Assembly: GCF_001870735.1 (NCBI RefSeq)
Contig: NZ_MORL01000006.1
Coordinates: 186,001 to 250,000, forward strand
Source of the DNA: Arsenicibacter rosenii
GTDB lineage: Bacteria > Bacteroidota > Bacteroidia > Cytophagales > Spirosomataceae
Reading direction: 5' to 3'
Length of the DNA: 64,000 nucleotides
This document shows, piece by piece, positions 17,519 to 25,635 of the stretch. The position numbers were made by a program, and so were the translations under genes. Every line of letters starts with the position of its first letter. Positions within the stretch are counted from its first letter, which is position 1. Under the pieces are notes generated by a model that was not told where the DNA came from, searched no databases, and was given only the letters and a program-made list of their open reading frames with translations.

Positions 17519-17891
17519 GGCCGGTGTTGTTTTTAATGATAATAATACTCACATGACCATGCATATGGGTATGGCCATTTGCCCTAAAATATTTGCTGGG
17601 GGCGCTTTTGGGGTCCCGTATATGTGCGGCCGTGAGATTAGCCCAGTCTGATATGATATTTCGGAGTATATTTGCCATGTCTAAATTTTGAGATTTTTGC
17701 CCCGGTGCCGCTCGAACGGTTGCCGGGGCTTTTTTGGGTTGAAGTAATTCCGGTTTTGCTGGTCTTAAAGGGCCGGGTTGTGCCGCGAGTGTTGCCGGTC
17801 AGGGTAATTTTCGTAGATTCACTTCCCTAAAAACAACGTCATTCAGCTATTAAGCCCCCGTCCTGTGTCAGCAGGCGGGGGCATTTTGAAT
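17519..17891. other. Non-coding region with two strong hairpins, between integrase and replication genes
   Basis: No credible gene in about 370 bp. GCCCCGG / CCGGGGC at 17699-17729 is followed by TTTTTT on the plus strand. GCCCCCG / CGGGGGC at 17854-17882 lies 9 bp beyond the integrase stop on the minus strand. The promoter of the 63-aa gene and RepA-like gene is expected near 17530-17620. Confidence 0.5.
17854..17882 (-). terminator. Terminator of the integrase gene
   Basis: Perfect 7-bp GC stem GCCCCCG / CGGGGGC, 9 bp past the integrase stop at 17892. Confidence 0.6.
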
Positions 17892-19148
17892 TTAGTTTTG
17901 ATTAGTCTCCAGGTCCGCGAAAAGTTCTTTGTATCGCTTAATCACCGGCTCCTTGCGGCGCTTAAAGTAGAGCGCTTCGGTCATGCTGGCGTTTGTGTGT
18001 CCCATCATTGTGGCCGTCTGGGTGAGATCGAAGCCCAGCTCTTCAGCATATAGAGTGAAGGTCTTCCGGGCCATGTGGGTATGAAGCTTTTCTTTGATAC
18101 CGGCTGTCTGACCTATTATTTTCAGCCAGGAATTCATTTTCTGATTTGAAATCGCCGGGAGAAGCACACCTTTTATTGTGCAAATTTCATGGTTTTCATA
18201 TTTTTTCAGCAGAGCAATTGCATCCGGAAAGAGCGGTGTAAAGAACTGAACGCCACTCTTTTGTCGCTTCTTCAAAATGGCTTTGATGCCATTTACGTTG
18301 ATAATATGTTCTTTTCGGAGAGCGGCCATATCGACATAGGCAAGACCTGTATAACAGGAGAAAAGGAAGCAGTCGCGCACATGGGTTAGAGTTTGATCGT
18401 CAAAAGAAAGCCCCTTTAATTTTTCGATTTCCTCCATCGACAGTACGCGTGGGTCTGTTTTCTCTTTCCGTAGGCGTATGTGTTTCAGGACATTCCTGTC
18501 TACCCACTCATAGGCTACTGCGTAATCAAGTATGGAGCGGAGAAAGCCGAAAATCTTAAGAAAATAATTATGCACGTAGTTCCTTTCGACCTTGCAATAT
18601 TTCAGAAAGTGGTCTTTCAGGATTGGCTTTAGGTCACGAATATCCGTATTAGCCCCATATTTTTTGGTGAAGAACGCGGTCAGAATTTTTTCGTACTGTT
18701 CATAGCGTTTGAACGTACGTTCTTGTATTTCAGCCCCTACCAGTTCTTTTTTTGCTTCGACGAAAAGGCGGATTGCATCTTGGATTGTAGGACATTTCCG
18801 GCTCCGGATTCCCAGTACGATTTTCATTACTTCGTCCGGGTGGGTGGTGCGGCCCATAGTCTCCTGCTCGAGGAAAACCCGCTGAATGTCCGCCTGCAAT
18901 TGCCGAATCCGGAAGGTGCTCGAGGGATCGCCTACTATCGTCAGAGTTTCCCGAACGAACTGGCCCGGCTCCACATAGATTCCAGTAGAAAGATAGGTGC
19001 CTGCATGACCTTTACAGCGGCCGCGAACCTGAAGGATATGGCCGTTTCTGATTTTTCTAAGCACCCAATTGGTAGTGAAGCGAGGCAGAATGCGTTTCTG
19101 ACATGAGCCGCCATATAGTTTCTGAAATGTGTTTTTTCGCTGTGCCAT
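17892..19148 (-). CDS. Tyrosine recombinase / integrase (Bacteroidota SAM-like type)
   Basis: A 418-aa integrase that would recombine the tRNA-Ser att sites. The N-terminal arm-binding domain (about 1-90) and SAM-like core-binding domain (about 100-210) precede the catalytic domain (about 215-410). HMARKTF gives the H-x-x-R motif, GHTNASMTEALYFKR gives the last His region and the Tyr nucleophile. The first catalytic Arg position reads TGLAYVDM, i.e. Ala where many enzymes have Arg, a known variation in the CTnDOT IntDOT-like branch. The start at 19148 lies 4 bp after the stop of the upstream HTH gene, suggesting translational coupling; an earlier Met at 19178 overlaps that gene. Confidence 0.93.
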   Translation of the reverse strand: MAQRKNTFQKLYGGSCQKRILPRFTTNWVLRKIRNGHILQVRGRCKGHAGTYLSTGIYVEPGQFVRETLTIVGDPSSTFRIRQLQADIQRVFLEQETMGRTTHPDEVMKIVLGIRSRKCPTIQDAIRLFVEAKKELVGAEIQERTFKRYEQYEKILTAFFTKKYGANTDIRDLKPILKDHFLKYCKVERNYVHNYFLKIFGFLRSILDYAVAYEWVDRNVLKHIRLRKEKTDPRVLSMEEIEKLKGLSFDDQTLTHVRDCFLFSCYTGLAYVDMAALRKEHIINVNGIKAILKKRQKSGVQFFTPLFPDAIALLKKYENHEICTIKGVLLPAISNQKMNSWLKIIGQTAGIKEKLHTHMARKTFTLYAEELGFDLTQTATMMGHTNASMTEALYFKRRKEPVIKRYKELFADLETNQN

Positions 19149-19152
19149 AGTT

Positions 19153-19383
19153 TTATTGCTTTGGTGTAAGTATCTCATTTATAGTTACTCCGAATACTTT
19201 CGCTATCCTATCCGCTTCGCTTATAGTTGGCTCAATTTTCCCTCTCAATAGCAAGCCAAACCTTTTGGGATTAATCTCTATACGAGCGTAAAAGCTTCTA
19301 TCTCTCTTTACTTTTAGGCCGGTCTTCTGCTCATATCCATACAGGACACTTGCAACAGGAGGTAATTCATTATTAATGTTCAT
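19153..19383 (-). CDS. Small HTH regulator / excisionase-like protein
   Basis: A 76-aa protein with a helix-turn-helix-like C-terminus (RFGLLLRGKIEPTISEADRIAKVFGVTINEIL), as in XRE-type DNA-binding proteins. The first Met at 19425 would add 14 residues of low-complexity sequence, so 19383 is preferred. It directly precedes the integrase and is divergent from the larger XRE regulator at 19513, an arrangement typical of a phage-like switch controlling integrase expression and excision. Confidence 0.7.
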   Translation of the reverse strand: MNINNELPPVASVLYGYEQKTGLKVKRDRSFYARIEINPKRFGLLLRGKIEPTISEADRIAKVFGVTINEILTPKQ

Positions 19384-19512
19384 ATTCAAAAATGGATTAT
19401 GTTGTAATCTTAAATTGACTATCAAATATCGTAAATTGATTTTTGATTATGCAACATCAGATAGTGAATATTTTTATCAGATAAGCGTATTTCGTGTATT
19501 CATTTTTTGATT

Positions 19513-20163
19513 ATGAATATTGCAGAAAAGATTAAGGCTATCAGGAAGAGCAAAGGCATAACGCCCACTATCATGGCAAAAGCCCTTGATATTGAGCCAA
19601 CTAATTACCCACGGCTAGAAAACAGAGGAGACCGTTTGTCTTATGAATACTTAGTTCGAATAGTGGGGGCACTAGGAATATCAATGAGTGAATTTTTATC
19701 TTGGGGAGAAGAAAATGAGAGTAAGTCAGTAGCTGAATTGGACTCTACAAAAGATATGCAGCTTGAAATTGACAGACTAAAGGCTAGAATAGAGGAGCTA
19801 GATGATAGACTACAGGATAAGCAGCAGATAATCAGGAGCTATGAAACAGCTATAGACCGTCTTAGATCTGAAACAGATTATATCCTCTATCAATTCGGGG
19901 TAGAACTAGGACTAGGAAAGGAAAATGCTGATTTGTTTGATTTCATGACAGTAGTTAAGAGTTCAGACGTTATAAGACTCAATAGGAGAGAGTTCACAAA
20001 AGATGAATTGTTTACTATTTATGAAGGCATTGTCATGAAAGAGCCTAAGCTATATGAATTGATTATTAAAGTATATGAGCTAGCATTATCCAAAACCAAG
20101 ATAGATTTCGATAATATCACGGCAAGAGTAATGGAGGGTTTTCATCCTGGCCATCGACCCTAG
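19513..20163 (+). CDS. XRE-family transcriptional regulator with coiled coil
   Basis: A 216-aa regulator. Residues about 1-65 are a HTH_XRE domain (MNIAEKIKAIRKSKGITPTIMAKALDI). Residues about 75-125 form a Lys/Glu-rich coiled coil (MQLEIDRLKARIEELDDRLQDK) for oligomerisation, and the C-terminal part has no recognised family. The ATG at 19513 is used rather than the TTG two codons earlier. It is transcribed divergently from the HTH/integrase pair across a 130-bp AT-rich gap, so it is the likely repressor of element excision. Confidence 0.88.
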   Translation: MNIAEKIKAIRKSKGITPTIMAKALDIEPTNYPRLENRGDRLSYEYLVRIVGALGISMSEFLSWGEENESKSVAELDSTKDMQLEIDRLKARIEELDDRLQDKQQIIRSYETAIDRLRSETDYILYQFGVELGLGKENADLFDFMTVVKSSDVIRLNRREFTKDELFTIYEGIVMKEPKLYELIIKVYELALSKTKIDFDNITARVMEGFHPGHRP

Positions 20164-20401
20164 GCTTTTGTTTACTGTGCTTAGGAGCTAGTACTTTTTT
20201 TGTTGATAAGGTGTCAACAATGACTGCAATGTAAAGGACCAGGTTAGAAAAGTGGTTACTCAAAAATTTGAGGTTACATGGCTGTAAATCACTGAATATC
20301 AGTTATTTGTATTGAGATAGTTGGCCATATAATAGAAAGGAGCGGTCACATATATGGTTTTGTTTTGTGTAATGTGCTGATAATCAATAGGATACTTAGT
20401 A

Positions 20402-20417
20402 TCTTCCTCTCTGCAAA
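20402..20417 (+). repeat. attR: second copy of the tRNA-Ser 3' end
   Basis: An exact 16-base copy (TCTTCCTCTCTGCAAA) of 9372-9387. No tRNA precedes it here, only element sequence, so it is the distal att site; it may also serve as attL of the older element remnant to its right. Confidence 0.88.
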
Positions 20418-20459
20418 AACGTTGTTTTTTTAGCTGAAAAGCAACATTCTTAAAAAAAT

Positions 20460-20511
20460 CAACCGTTTGCGTAACCTATATTTATAGTAAAATAGGTTAC
20501 GCAAACGGTTG
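20460..20511. repeat. Perfect 20-bp inverted repeat
   Basis: 20460-20479 and 20492-20511 are perfect inverted copies (arm CAACCGTTTGCGTAACCTAT) around a 12-base AT-rich loop, 43 bp right of the att core and about 97 bp before the NACHT gene start. It has no T-run typical of a terminator. It could be an operator, a recombinase arm site or a transcript hairpin. Confidence 0.8.
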
Positions 20512-20608
20512 TATGTGCTATATCTCTATCATAAAATTCTCATGGTTGCACTATTTTGTGTAACCTGCAATAGAATTTAACTATACAACACCACCAACAA
20601 TACATCTC

Positions 20609-23500
20609 ATGAGAGAGGAACAGTTATCAACGAAAGTCAGAGATTACTTTGCTAGAATCCAAGCCAAAGTTAAGATTGCAAATCAAAACGGTGAGACCTC
20701 TATCAATATACATTTAGAGAATATTGTCTCACGAATACTCAATCTCATTTTAGGTTTAGAACTTAAAAATATAAATTATGAATTAAATCCTGGCTTTAAA
20801 GGTATTGACCTATTCGATAATAAAAATCGGATAGCATTTCAAGTCTCTTCAGATAATAGTAGTGAAAAGATTATAGAAACTCTACAGAGTTATGTGTCCA
20901 GTCAATTATATATATGGCATGGAGAGTTATTTATATTTTTAATTGGAGATCAAAAAAAAAGCTATAGCAAAATAACAAAAGATAAAATTTCAGAAATTGT
21001 TAATGATAAGTTATCTTTTTCTGTATCTAAAAATATTATTGATTTTTCTGATTTATATCAAAAAGTAAAACAACAAAACTCTTCATTAGATTTATTGGAA
21101 AAATTGTCTTCACTTCTTGAAAATGAATTTAACGAACTTGATCGTTCTATAAAATATAGTGAAAAGGTAATTGATATTTTTAGTTCGTATAATTTATATG
21201 TAAATCAAGTCTATAAAAAACTAAATTTTCTTGGTTTAGATATACCTAGTAGTATGAATAAACCGAGAGACATAGACTTGGTAACTCTGTTTGTTTATCC
21301 AGATATTAAAGCAAGAAAGGACCAGCAAATACAAAGGAATTCTTGGCTATCATCGACATTATCTTTGAGGAAATACAAGAGATTGCATTCTCAGACTACT
21401 ATTAAGAGTTATGGCCTTCTTGATATGAGTTATGATAGAGCAATGTTAAATTTACCATTTAAAACTACTAATTTACAAATACCAGAATTTGAATCAGGTA
21501 TTTCTTACTATGAATCATCTATTTTTAGTAAAAATAGAGTGTTGATTCTCGGTAATGCAGGAGCGGGAAAATCATCTCTAATTAAATTTTTGATTATTGA
21601 TATAATTAATAAAAATAATAAAATTAAGATGAGTAAAGACTTTAAAGATTCTTTGCCCATACGAATCGAGCTTCATAAATATAATTTATACCGAAAAAAA
21701 TATCTGTATACTGTTAAAGAATATATCTTGCATGTTATAAAAGAAGTTAGCTCAATAAATGACATTGATATTAATATTGTCGACCACTTGTTAATAAACG
21801 GAGGTGTGTCCATATTTTTTGATGGTATGGATGAAATTTTTGATGTATCTGATAGAGTATCAATTAGAGATGAAATTACTATCTTGATTAAAAGATATAC
21901 AAAATGTCCAGTTGTTGTAACAAGCCGGTTCGAATCAAATGCTGAAGTTACATTTGAAAAAGATGATTTTAATGTTTTTGAGATTCAAGGTTTTGATAAA
22001 GTGAAAATAAATGAATATATAGATAAGTGGTGTTTGATTGCTGGTTTTGAGGAATGGCAAATTAATGATGAAAAAGTAAAAATTAAAGATCAATTATATA
22101 AGATTGATAATGAGCTAATTAGTAATCCACTTATTCTGTCCTTAATATTAATTCTTTACAGGAATGAAGGAGAAGTTCCTACGTCTAAATTTGATATTTA
22201 TCAAGGCTGCGTTAGGACTATAGTTGATAAAAGAGACCGAAAAGAGAAAGAATTAAATATAAATATTAAAGTTAAGAATATTATTGGCGTCTTTTCTTAC
22301 TTAGGGTTTTGGCACTTTACTCAAGATGAAAAAAGTAAATTGATTTCACATAATGAAGTAATTAAAGTTATTGCAAAGTATTTGTTCAATACTAATGATT
22401 ATGAAGAGCATGACGAAGCGGTAGAGGCTGCAAATAATTTCATTGATTTTGCAAGAATTCGGTCAATATATTATGAGAACTCTTTTACCCATAAGACTTT
22501 TCTAGAATATTTTACAGCGCATTATATTTATTCACATTTCTTTATAAAGAAATATAGTGAGTTGCTTTCAATGTTAAAGAGGGCTATAAAGGAATCATCA
22601 TGGTTGGTCGTAATTGAGCTTTTGCTTTGTGAGATTAATAGTCAAGTAGTAGAGTCTGATACATTGGACGAGATAATAATGAACTTAGCTGATGATAAAG
22701 ATATTAAAACAGTTAATTTTTTGTTGTCAAATATAAGGTATCTATCTAATGTAAGCAAATCATGTGTTTCTGGATTAGTGCAGACTCAAATCGATTATTG
22801 TTTTAATAATGATACAATTGCACATACTGAGGATTTGTACGTTTCTGCGGCAAGTATTTATCAGATTTTATCTAGTGAAAATTATTTTGCTTATTTAAGT
22901 AAAGAGCTGATTTTTAGATTGAGAGCTGATTATCTTCACGCTAGTAATAAGAAGATTATATACTTTGTTAAAGAGTCAAATATTATTTATAATAAAGGGA
23001 TGAATATTTTTAATGATGAAATTGATAGGGATATTATTAACGAGAAGAATGATCCATACATGTTTATATTAGAAAGGTATAGTTCAATATTTGGTGGGAA
23101 ATTCTTGGAAGAGTTACAGGATTTTATAGATATATTCGGACATTTTAAAGCTTGCAGATTATATTCTCCATTTTATAGCCGTTCATTATTTAAACATGAT
23201 TTTAATTTTCATTGGTTGATATACACTCTTTTCTTTAATAGTAATGGTGATATCGGGCAGAATTATAAATTATTAAGGCGTATGGGTTTTCAAGATATAC
23301 ATTTTGTTACTTCATTAAAATATAATAATATGCCATCTGAAGTTTACATCCCTGTAGATACATTGATGATAATATATAAACAGTCAAAAGATGAGTTACT
23401 TAAGAAGATTGCTAAAAGGATATTAAAGATGTACGCACCGGAATATAATATTGATCGTCAGAAACGTTTTAATAACAAAAAAAATAGGAATAACAGATAG
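20609..23500 (+). CDS. SMEK-NACHT STAND NTPase (NLR-like antiphage candidate)
   Basis: A 963-aa STAND NTPase. The N-terminal about 150 residues match the SMEK domain pattern (KGIDLFDNKNRIAFQVSSDNSSEKI), probably an effector domain with a nuclease-like strand order. A NACHT ATPase follows: Walker A GNAGAGKSS (315-323), Walker B IFFDGMDE (402-409) and sensor TSRFE (438-442). Residues about 560-963 are helical and have no recognised repeats; they would be the sensor. Bacterial NACHT proteins of this architecture are known antiphage factors. The gene is strongly AT-rich and lies between an att repeat and a core-gene remnant, so it is probably mobile cargo. What triggers it is unknown. Confidence 0.88.
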   Translation: MREEQLSTKVRDYFARIQAKVKIANQNGETSINIHLENIVSRILNLILGLELKNINYELNPGFKGIDLFDNKNRIAFQVSSDNSSEKIIETLQSYVSSQLYIWHGELFIFLIGDQKKSYSKITKDKISEIVNDKLSFSVSKNIIDFSDLYQKVKQQNSSLDLLEKLSSLLENEFNELDRSIKYSEKVIDIFSSYNLYVNQVYKKLNFLGLDIPSSMNKPRDIDLVTLFVYPDIKARKDQQIQRNSWLSSTLSLRKYKRLHSQTTIKSYGLLDMSYDRAMLNLPFKTTNLQIPEFESGISYYESSIFSKNRVLILGNAGAGKSSLIKFLIIDIINKNNKIKMSKDFKDSLPIRIELHKYNLYRKKYLYTVKEYILHVIKEVSSINDIDINIVDHLLINGGVSIFFDGMDEIFDVSDRVSIRDEITILIKRYTKCPVVVTSRFESNAEVTFEKDDFNVFEIQGFDKVKINEYIDKWCLIAGFEEWQINDEKVKIKDQLYKIDNELISNPLILSLILILYRNEGEVPTSKFDIYQGCVRTIVDKRDRKEKELNINIKVKNIIGVFSYLGFWHFTQDEKSKLISHNEVIKVIAKYLFNTNDYEEHDEAVEAANNFIDFARIRSIYYENSFTHKTFLEYFTAHYIYSHFFIKKYSELLSMLKRAIKESSWLVVIELLLCEINSQVVESDTLDEIIMNLADDKDIKTVNFLLSNIRYLSNVSKSCVSGLVQTQIDYCFNNDTIAHTEDLYVSAASIYQILSSENYFAYLSKELIFRLRADYLHASNKKIIYFVKESNIIYNKGMNIFNDEIDRDIINEKNDPYMFILERYSSIFGGKFLEELQDFIDIFGHFKACRLYSPFYSRSLFKHDFNFHWLIYTLFFNSNGDIGQNYKLLRRMGFQDIHFVTSLKYNNMPSEVYIPVDTLMIIYKQSKDELLKKIAKRILKMYAPEYNIDRQKRFNNKKNRNNR

Positions 23501-23557
23501 CTATAGTGTTATATATGCTTAAATATTTTTGGGGAATTTTAATTATATAATGATGAT

Positions 23558-23595
23558 TGCCAAGCCTTAAAAAGAGAGCCTTTTAAGACTTGGCA
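23558..23595. terminator. Terminator after the NACHT gene
   Basis: Imperfect stem TGCCAAG-CTTAAAA / TTTTAAG-CTTGGCA with one mismatch. It lies 58 bp after the NACHT stop and just before the truncated 116-aa gene, mirroring the hairpin at 12949-12973 in the first element. Confidence 0.65.
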
Positions 23596-23618
23596 TAAGG
23601 TGTAGAAATAGCCGAAAG

Positions 23619-23954
23619 CTACCGGTCGTCTTTTGTTTTATCGCGTGTAAGTTCGTGCAACCCTTTTAGGTCAACCGAGAACGGGTCGTAAACAACCGGC
23701 GCTCTTTTAGGGGGCCAGTCGCCTTTTCCGTCGAGCGTGTCGTTTATTGCCTTTTTCATGCGCTTCCGGTCTTTCAGCCATTCGTAGTGGCATTTGTAGC
23801 CGTCTTCGTCATGCAGGGTATATATGGGTATGATTTTGGCGTCATACTCCTGCTGAGCGCGAAGCCTTCCGCGCTTGCGGATACGTTTACCCGCCTCAAT
23901 ATCAATCAGGAGTTGATCTATATGCGAAAAAAAGGTTCTGCTTTGTAGGGGAAG
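23619..23954 (-). pseudogene. 5'-truncated second copy of the 116-aa element-core gene
   Basis: The minus-strand frame ending at 23619 is open for 112 codons. It matches the 13068-13418 protein over about 85 C-terminal residues, with only scattered substitutions: RGRLRAQQEYDAK, YTLHDEDGY, EWLKDRKRMKKA, GDWPPKRAPV, DPFSVDL, GLHELTRDK. No in-frame ATG precedes the homologous part, and the usual acidic N-terminus is replaced by unrelated codons. The downstream ATP-grasp gene expected on its left-hand side in operon order is absent, so this is a relic. Confidence 0.82.
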
Positions 23955-24152
23955 CTACTCTTGCCCTGTGGGTAGCAGCCCATTTTTAGTTAACCCCAAA
24001 CTTCAGTTTGGGGACACAGCGTAAGGTCCCGTAACCGGCCAGGCCTGACTATTCATATTGCCCTGAAGCAGTAGGTTCCTGCTCTGATACGAAAGCAAGG
24101 CCGGTTTCAGGGGGCTGTTCACCAGTGTCTCCAGGCTAAAGCATGTAGTTAG
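23955..24152. other. Non-coding scar between element remnant and DUF692 gene
   Basis: An 8-bp hairpin CCCCAAAC / GTTTGGGG lies at 23994-24013. A 46-codon minus-strand open stretch without a normal start lies at about 24012-24152. No recognisable gene or third att copy was seen. This may be where the second element was deleted. Confidence 0.4.
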
Positions 24153-25295
24153 TTACTGTAGTCCTGAAAACCCATTCGTCCACTTCTGCGCGATCCGCAG
24201 GGCGGTTTCGAGCATGGCGGGTTGCCAGCGCTCAGTACCCCAGTCGCTGTGGGCAAGGGGCGAGGCGGCGAGTTGCTGACGGGCTTCATGGGCGCTACCG
24301 GCGGTTTCCAGAATGGTAGTGAGGTGCTGCTGCTGCCAGGCGAGGGTCTCGTCTTCGAGGGGCTGAGCGGGCAGCTCCACCGGCGTTTCCGGCCTGAACG
24401 CAGGTGCCGGACCCTGGACCGATGCCTTTGGATGCGCCGCTACGCTGTTGGCTATGCGCGTGAAATCGGCCTGGTACTGTAGTCGGGCAGCATCGGTAAC
24501 CAGGCCGCGGCCAAGCTGTTCGAGGACTACGTATTTCAGGTTCGGGCATTGGTCGATGGCCACCGGTAACCAGTCGAACAACAGGCCCGGTACCGCTTCG
24601 TCGTGGGTGTCGCGGCGGATAATCCGCCCCGGCTCGCTTATGGAATCCTCCCAGCTACCACCCGACAGGTGGATTTCGCGTATGCGGTCGAGCGGATACA
24701 AGGCCAGCAGCTCACGCCAGTCAACGCCGAAATTATGGCTCTGGCAATAGAGGTTGTGCAGGTCCATAATCAACAGGCCATCGACGGGGGCGAGCAACTG
24801 ATGCAGGAAATCGCCCTGCCGCTTTACATCATCCAGTGAATAGGCAAGGGCCAGATTCTCAAGGCCAACGGCGCAACCGGCCGCCTGCTGAATGCGATGC
24901 AGCCGGTCTTGTCCGATGCGTAGCGTGGTTGTGTTGAGCGGCACGCTCATGGGCGCACCGGCGTGGAAGCTGGCACCGGTCATGAACCCGAAATGCTCCG
25001 TTACATGGTCGAAGCGGTAACGGTTGGCACGGTCGGCCAGCTGATTGAGCCACGTCTGTTGCTCCGGCCGCCAGCGCCCGGCAAAAATCGAAAAGAACAC
25101 GCCGTGGCCGACCAGCCGGTTTGCCTGTCCGTAGGTCAGCAGCAACTCATCGAACCAATCAGGGAGTTCGGTTTGCGCATACAGACTGTCGAACGACCAT
25201 TCGAGGGCCGCGACCTGTTCTGATGCAAAGAGGGGTAAACCGGCCTGCAATATGTGCATGTCCAGATTGCAGGCCAGTGCCGGATAAATCGCCAT
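24153..25295 (-). CDS. DUF692 (MNIO) multinuclear iron oxidase-like enzyme with C-terminal extension
   Basis: A 380-aa member of the DUF692/UPF0276 TIM-barrel family, whose studied members (MbnB, TglH, ChrH, bufferin enzymes) modify cysteines in peptide precursors using a multi-iron site. Candidate metal ligands are all present: VGHGV (H64), TEHF (E100/H101), LENLA (E146), DLHN (D178/H180), EIHLSGG (E207/H209) and RDTHDEA (D229/H231). Residues about 290-380 are an extra helical domain (ETLAWQQQHLTTILE...) that could replace the separate partner protein other systems need. A 52-aa cysteine-containing peptide gene lies 12 bp upstream in the same operon, which is the key support for a RiPP-type role. 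Confidence 0.88.
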   Translation of the reverse strand: MAIYPALACNLDMHILQAGLPLFASEQVAALEWSFDSLYAQTELPDWFDELLLTYGQANRLVGHGVFFSIFAGRWRPEQQTWLNQLADRANRYRFDHVTEHFGFMTGASFHAGAPMSVPLNTTTLRIGQDRLHRIQQAAGCAVGLENLALAYSLDDVKRQGDFLHQLLAPVDGLLIMDLHNLYCQSHNFGVDWRELLALYPLDRIREIHLSGGSWEDSISEPGRIIRRDTHDEAVPGLLFDWLPVAIDQCPNLKYVVLEQLGRGLVTDAARLQYQADFTRIANSVAAHPKASVQGPAPAFRPETPVELPAQPLEDETLAWQQQHLTTILETAGSAHEARQQLAASPLAHSDWGTERWQPAMLETALRIAQKWTNGFSGLQ

Positions 25296-25307
25296 AGCGC
25301 GTCAGCA

Positions 25308-25466
25308 TTAGCCTAAGCCACAGCCAGGGCAGTCATACGGCATCTTTTTCTCTTTTTCGGCTTTGTCCTTTTTCGGCTTTACAATGTCGAGGTTGCAGGA
25401 TGCACTGACGGTTGTTACGGCCACCGCTACGGCGATGGTTTGTAGTAAGGTTTTCGGAATTTTCAT
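25308..25466 (-). CDS. 52-aa Cys-containing precursor-like peptide upstream of DUF692
   Basis: A small gene: ATG at 25466, stop at 25308. The product starts MKIPKTLLQTIAVAVAV, a clear Sec-type signal or lipoprotein signal reaching SASC (C24), followed by a Lys-rich linker (KPKKDKAEKEKK) and a C-terminal core YDCPGCGLG (C46, C49). Sequence and context fit a modified-peptide precursor: it lies 12 bp before the DUF692 start on the same strand, the leader is secretory, and the Cys residues sit in a Gly/Pro-rich terminus. Bufferin-type MNIO substrates also carry secretory leaders. The modification and product are inference. Confidence 0.75.
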   Translation of the reverse strand: MKIPKTLLQTIAVAVAVTTVSASCNLDIVKPKKDKAEKEKKMPYDCPGCGLG

Positions 25467-25635
25467 GCGTCACTAAACAGGGGAATGTATACTGTTCGTG
25501 ACAATAGAGTACTTTATTGGATAAAGCGTTGGAAAGCAGGGGCTAAATTGTTAGCTGGTTTTATCATTGGCAGTTCTGGCCGGTGTGGTTACCTTTGCGG
25601 CCTTGACTTACTACACAAATCATCATTTCTCTCTA

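Larger units (their letters stand above)
9372..20417. mobile_element. Integrative element in tRNA-Ser, about 11 kb, with its own replication module
   Basis: The element is bounded by a 16-bp direct repeat of the tRNA-Ser 3' end. It carries a CTnDOT-like tyrosine recombinase and two small HTH proteins near the right end. A replication module (primase-like protein, GGACA iterons, RepA-like ATPase) and a RimK-like ligase with a 116-aa partner occupy the middle. AT-rich cargo (methyltransferase and DGQHR protein) lies directly inside the left end. No conjugation, relaxase, capsid or terminase genes are visible, so it may be an integrated plasmid-like or mobilisable element that depends on helpers. 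Boundaries are supported by the repeat; autonomy is inference. Confidence 0.85.
20164..20608. other. attR region and upstream region of the STAND gene
   Basis: No gene. It holds GGTTAC direct repeats at 20254-20259 and 20272-20277 flanking CTCAAAAATTTGAG, which could be integrase arm-type sites. It also contains the att repeat at 20402-20417, the 20-bp perfect inverted repeat at 20460-20511 and a further GTAACC at about 20561. The promoter for the NACHT gene should lie between 20512 and 20600. Confidence 0.55.
20402..23954. mobile_element. Remnant of a second, tandem tRNA-Ser element carrying a NACHT gene
   Basis: It starts at the att repeat, carries AT-rich cargo (the SMEK-NACHT gene), then a terminator hairpin and a 5'-truncated copy of the 116-aa core gene in the same orientation. 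This reproduces the first element's order (att, cargo, hairpin, 116-aa gene) before the homology stops near 23954. No integrase or third att copy was found, so the rest appears deleted. The interpretation is inference from this parallel order. Confidence 0.65.

Noticed and set aside
9372-20417. Interpretation as an intact prophage
   Set aside because: No capsid, portal, terminase, tail or lysis genes are present; the replication and integrase modules alone do not support a phage.
24012-24152. 46-codon open stretch after the DUF692 gene (contains NSPLKPALLSYQ and WPVTGPYAVSPN)
   Set aside because: No normal start codon and no recognisable family. It could be a second small peptide or a gene relic, but evidence is too thin to call.
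23955-24152. Search for a third copy of the tRNA-Ser att core at the end of the second element
   Set aside because: No TCTTCCTCTCTGCAAA-like sequence found by eye, so the right boundary of the second element remains unknown.
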